A DNA stretch of 64,000 nt from Pelecanus crispus (taxonomy: Eukaryota > Chordata > Aves > Pelecaniformes > Pelecanidae): NCBI RefSeq assembly GCF_030463565.1, contig NC_134644.1:103226765-103290764 (forward strand), given 5' to 3'. The notes beneath the pieces were generated by a model. It saw only the letters and a program-made list of their open reading frames with translations, had not been told where the DNA came from and made no database searches. This document shows, piece after piece, positions 62,683 through 64,000 of the stretch; the stretch's first letter is position 1; each line of letters starts with the position of its first letter. Position numbers and translations under genes: made by a program.

Positions 62683-64000
62683 CTGAAGAGGAGGGAAAAC
62701 AAAAACAAGCAAAACAGCCTTTATTTCCCCTTTGTTTGAAAAAGATCCCCCCCCAGCAGTCCTCTGGACAAAAATTTTGGCACAAGTACATAACTATTTT
62801 ACTATATTACACTGCAAATGTAAATATTCAGTTGAATTATTGCAATTTTATTGCAATATTTTCATGAATTCCTGCGAGGAAAACAATTTTCATCATTTTG
62901 GCACTTTGTACTTGTTCAATTTTTAATAGACCAATACGCATCATCACAATTTAAAACATGATTGTACATATTTTGCATAGTTTTCTGCAACAAAGCAATT
63001 GTGGCTCACTACAGGCCATTTCCTCCTACCACAAAAATCGCAAAATCTATAGCCATTCACAACCCAGCAAAGTAGCAGAAACCTCCCAAGAGCTTCCAAA
63101 AGACATCCTGTGGGTCAAACTGCCACTGTCTTTAGAGCTTGTGTCTCCTATGACAGCTCAGCTTCACTGAAGGTACACTATCAAAGATATTCCATACATG
63201 GATTATGTTATCTTTTCTGAGAAATCACCACAATCAAAAGAAAAAGCATGCTTATTTTCTGAGCTGCCACCTGTTTGCTTGTTCCTCATACTAGATGAAT
63301 CAGATCTCAGGCACCCTCTTCCTGGTTCAGTGGGAAACCTCTTATACATAGCCAGACACAAAATGAGTGTGAGCAAGAATCAGAAATCAATCCACAATAT
63401 CCTGTCCATGCATGCCTGTCACAAGGACACCAAGGCCCACTTACAAAACAATAAGTAGCATATACAACTCTCTTGGCAGTGTCAAAAAGCACTACAAGAT
63501 AAGCATCTTCAAATATACTACGTCATGCTTTTATTTAAGCAGATCATCTTCAAATACCTTTTTATCATTTTTGTATCTTGTAATCTTATTCCAAGGTCCA
63601 AAAGTCACTAAAGTATTAGCTATTCTATTTGCCTAAAATACAAGTATAAAATACAATTTTCATATTTCCAACTACCGCAAGATGAGTTTGCTGATACTAG
63701 CTGTATAAACTTCTTTTGTCAAGGACAGACTTGCTGCATTAATGGATCAGCCAGTGCTTAAAGTGCAAAGAAAAAAACAGCATAAGGAATTACAGTCCTG
63801 TACTCAGCAAAAACTGCTGATTCTGGTGTTACCCCACCAGCAATTTAGTCAGCTCTCACCAAAACCCTTCTATGGTTCTGTGAAACTAATCTGTCACACC
63901 TTACAGCAAGTTCCCAAACATTCAGCCAGCCTCTGAAATACTGCTTTTATCGCACAAGTTGCCAAAGCTTAGGAGACAGCACATCAGAGAAAAGTTACCA
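62683..64000 (-). other. LPCAT1: LPCAT1 intron 3 (partial)
   Basis: Sequence upstream of exon 4 to the right edge. I searched the minus strand for the exon carrying the catalytic HxxxxD motif and did not find it, so exon 3 lies beyond 64000. Confidence 0.75.

Noticed and set aside
62546..62791. 81-codon frame containing the LPCAT1 exon 4 residues as a stand-alone gene
   Set aside because: Both ends run into intron. The real exon is bounded by splice sites at 62570 and 62682.
63198..63458. 86-codon frame near the right edge as an upstream LPCAT1 exon
   Set aside because: It is on the wrong strand and has no HxxxxD motif or similarity to the LPCAT1 catalytic region.
1..64000. CRISPR array, prokaryotic operon, rRNA, tRNA or viral gene cluster
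   Set aside because: No regularly spaced direct repeats, no contiguous coding array and no cloverleaf or rRNA sequence was recognised. The whole window reads as vertebrate intron-exon DNA.

Overview
This is vertebrate nuclear DNA, almost certainly from a bird. Coding sequence occurs only as short exons with GT-AG junctions separated by long AT-rich introns. The dispersed repeats are 5'-truncated CR1 LINE tails of the avian type. The protein fragments match two vertebrate genes closely. No bacterial operon, CRISPR array, rRNA or tRNA was seen. The species cannot be told from the sequence alone.

Layout, all genes on the minus strand. (1) Positions 1-8833 hold the 5' half of CLPTM1L: exons 1-5, 231 codons, with the rest beyond the left edge. 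Its CpG-island promoter lies at about 8834-9240. (2) Positions 8834-20777 are a roughly 12 kb intergenic interval. It holds the promoter island, a small GC-rich minisatellite, one fairly intact CR1 tail, one old CR1 relic with an internal 30-bp tandem duplication, and two unassigned minus-strand reading frames near 13.5-14.1 kb. (3) Positions 20778-64000 hold the 3' two thirds of LPCAT1: eleven exons, numbered 4-14 by comparison with the human gene, encoding 368 residues and the stop codon. Exons 1-3 lie beyond the right edge. Its introns contain two adjacent CR1 tails, homopolymer and A/C-only tracts, a 53-nt pyrimidine run and a T12A17 inverted repeat.

The two proteins are independent but both act in membrane lipid metabolism of the endoplasmic reticulum. 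CLPTM1L is reported to be a scramblase for glucosaminyl-phosphatidylinositol in GPI-anchor synthesis. LPCAT1 re-acylates lysophosphatidylcholine.

The most interesting large-scale observation is an absence. In human, the dopamine transporter gene SLC6A3 lies between CLPTM1L and LPCAT1 in this same orientation. Here the two genes are directly adjacent and no SLC6A3 exon is recognisable between them, in line with published work on loss of this transporter gene in birds and reptiles. I found no convincing undescribed system. The remaining leads are the coding-like unassigned frames in the former SLC6A3 interval, an unusual splice acceptor in CLPTM1L, and an Ala/Gly expansion in CLPTM1L exon 1.
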